From JBMNMU01 sp050953505 (GTDB lineage: Bacteria > Bacillota > Clostridia > Peptostreptococcales > Anaerovoracaceae), in the NCBI GenBank assembly GCA_050953505.1, contig JBMNMU010000001.1:868001-932000 (forward strand): a stretch of 64,000 nucleotides of DNA. The letters are read 5' to 3'. The notes beneath the pieces are model-generated. The model made no database searches. It had not been told where the DNA came from and saw only the letters and a program-made list of their open reading frames with translations. This document shows positions 62,845-64,000 of the stretch, in pieces; position 1 is the first letter of the stretch; each line of letters begins with the position of its first letter. A program made the translations under genes and the position numbers.

Positions 62845-64000
62845 CTACACCAATCCTAAATACTTCTCAAAGAATAACATCAGCTTTTCAATAATTCCTT
62901 GCTTTTTCGCAGCTCTGCCTCCGCCAAAGCGAGATACAGGTGGCATGATTTTATCAATATCTGTACCGGTCGTTTTAAGCATTCCGTCTCGGAAAGCATT
63001 GTCGATGAAACGGCGGGTTTCTTCAGGCTTTAATCTTTCTTCTTCTATAATTGCTGTAATATCCGCTTCCTTACGCTCATGGAGGAATTTACGCCAATCC
63101 TCATCCACTTTGGTCGATACATTGACTTGCTCAATAAAACGCTCGATAAGTTCTTTCTTACTTCGAAGTTCAATACTCGAATTGATAGCCTTATCAATGG
63201 TCGTAAGAATGGTTTTATCCTTGCAGTTGGATTGTTGATATTTGGCTACAAGCATAAGGATGTAGTCAATGTTTACCTCTATCTGTTTAACCAGTTCGAT
63301 CTCGAAAACTATGTCATCATTAATAGTTTCCTTATCACCATCAGCACCTTTTCTATATTCCTGATATAGGTCAATATAAATACTCTGATAGTCCTGAAAA
63401 TCCCTTTCAGATAAAATCTCATTTCCTTCAAAGTCATCGAAAGAAGTAAGAATATTTCTGAGCCTGAGTATTGCTCCATATAGCCGAATAAAGTCTTTTT
63501 CAGCTTCTTCTCCTAGAATAGGTTGTCCAAGGGGATACTGTGTTGTAAGACTTGCAATTAGTTCAGCATATCCCGGCTTATACTCACCTTTATCATCATA
63601 GCCGTTATAGTATTCTTCGTATGTTTTTAACAGTACAATACCGCCTGCATCTTTATTTCCGAATAGTGCAATAGCCTTATCCGTTTCTTCTTTCAAATCC
63701 CTGAAACAAACGATATTCCCATAGGTCTTAACGCTGTTTAAGATGCGGTTAGTCCTTGAAAACGCCTGAATCAGTCCATGCTGTCTCAGGTTTTTATCTA
63801 CCCATAGCGTATTCAGGGTTGTTGCATCAAAGCCAGTAAGGAACATATTAACAACAATCAATATATCAATCTCCCGATTCTTTACACGAAGAGAGAGGTC
63901 TTTATAGTAATTCTGGAACTTGTCCGAGGAAGTATCGTAATTTGTACTAAATGTGGAATTGTAATCTCGGATAGCCGCCTCAAGAAAATCTCTAGAGCTC
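62845..64000 (-). CDS. hsdR: Type I restriction enzyme HsdR, C-terminal part, cut by window edge
   Basis: The frame is open to base 64000, so the first part of the protein lies outside. Visible are the end of the helicase motor (DILIVVNMFLTGFDATTLNTLWVDKNL then IQAFSRTNRI, motif V and VI of superfamily 2) and the helical C-terminal region that contacts the methylase core. The DNA-cutting nuclease domain is upstream, not seen. TTG at 63861 is an internal codon, not a start. hsdM and hsdS should be expected to the right. Confidence 0.9.
   Translation of the reverse strand, partial: SSRDFLEAAIRDYNSTFSTNYDTSSDKFQNYYKDLSLRVKNREIDILIVVNMFLTGFDATTLNTLWVDKNLRQHGLIQAFSRTNRILNSVKTYGNIVCFRDLKEETDKAIALFGNKDAGGIVLLKTYEEYYNGYDDKGEYKPGYAELIASLTTQYPLGQPILGEEAEKDFIRLYGAILRLRNILTSFDDFEGNEILSERDFQDYQSIYIDLYQEYRKGADGDKETINDDIVFEIELVKQIEVNIDYILMLVAKYQQSNCKDKTILTTIDKAINSSIELRSKKELIERFIEQVNVSTKVDEDWRKFLHERKEADITAIIEEERLKPEETRRFIDNAFRDGMLKTTGTDIDKIMPPVSRFGGGRAAKKQGIIEKLMLFFEKYLGLV

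Noticed and set aside
1..64000. tRNA, rRNA or tmRNA genes
   Set aside because: I looked for cloverleaf ends, CCA-type tails and conserved rRNA blocks in the intergenic stretches and saw none; a dedicated tRNA scan would be the decisive check.

Overview
The window is an AT-rich chromosomal segment of a spore-forming, low-GC Gram-positive anaerobe of the class Clostridia. The evidence is the spoIIP-lepA-hemW-hrcA-grpE-dnaK-dnaJ-prmA-rsmE-mtaB order, the yqfC-yqfD-phoH-ybeY-cdd-era-recO order, a single-chain glycyl-tRNA synthetase, pyruvate phosphate dikinase, and several sporulation genes (spoIIP, yqfC/yqfD, a ylmC/ymxH-like gene). I cannot name the genus.

Layout. 1-28828 is conserved core: the end of spoIIP, lepA, hemW, glpK, a cytidylate-kinase-like gene, the CIRCE-controlled heat-shock operon with two RNA/ribosome methyltransferases, mtaB, a redox trio (TlpA-like lipoprotein, CD1871A-type small protein, membrane 4Fe-4S protein), HIT protein, rpsU-yqeY, the yqfC to recO run, glyS and ppdK. 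28829-33075 is an accessory patch. An ISL3-family element sits in the U-tract of the ppdK terminator, followed by a 48-bp tandem array, a set of 25-bp inverted/direct repeats, an 18-unit 38/40-bp tandem array, an apparently leaderless nuclease-like gene, and gene fragments. A 44-bp sequence reconstructing the empty ISL3 target is preserved at 32712-32755. 33173-38886 carries a VOC protein, a ClC channel, a LysR regulator divergent from an old-yellow-enzyme-type reductase, and a cold-shock protein.

39124-51781 holds a ylmC-like gene, tepA and a complete-looking Tad (type IVb pilus) locus: tadZ, tadA, tadB, tadC, a Flp-type pilin, TadE-like and TadG-like pseudopilins, an FHA protein and a kinase-fold protein. 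tadA is interrupted near its 3' end by a 2396-bp IS21-family element (42581-44976) with a 6-bp target duplication. Removing the element and one duplication restores an in-frame C-terminus overlapping tadB by 4 bases. Unusual members are a TadC with an extracytoplasmic Ig-like domain, a pseudopilin with two cysteine/histidine modules, and a probable pseudokinase.

51840-61519 returns to housekeeping functions: a zinc-ribbon mini-gene, DUF5685, a DnaJ-domain protein, a SPOR protein, rarA, ispH, DUF503, rpsA, recN and argR. The leader of rpsA keeps a decayed, in-frame IspH C-terminus, a fossil of the IspH-S1 fusion known in other Clostridia. The window ends in a restriction region (DUF3883 protein and the C-terminal part of HsdR) on the minus strand.

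All calls rest on reading the sequence and remembered family motifs; no database search was run.
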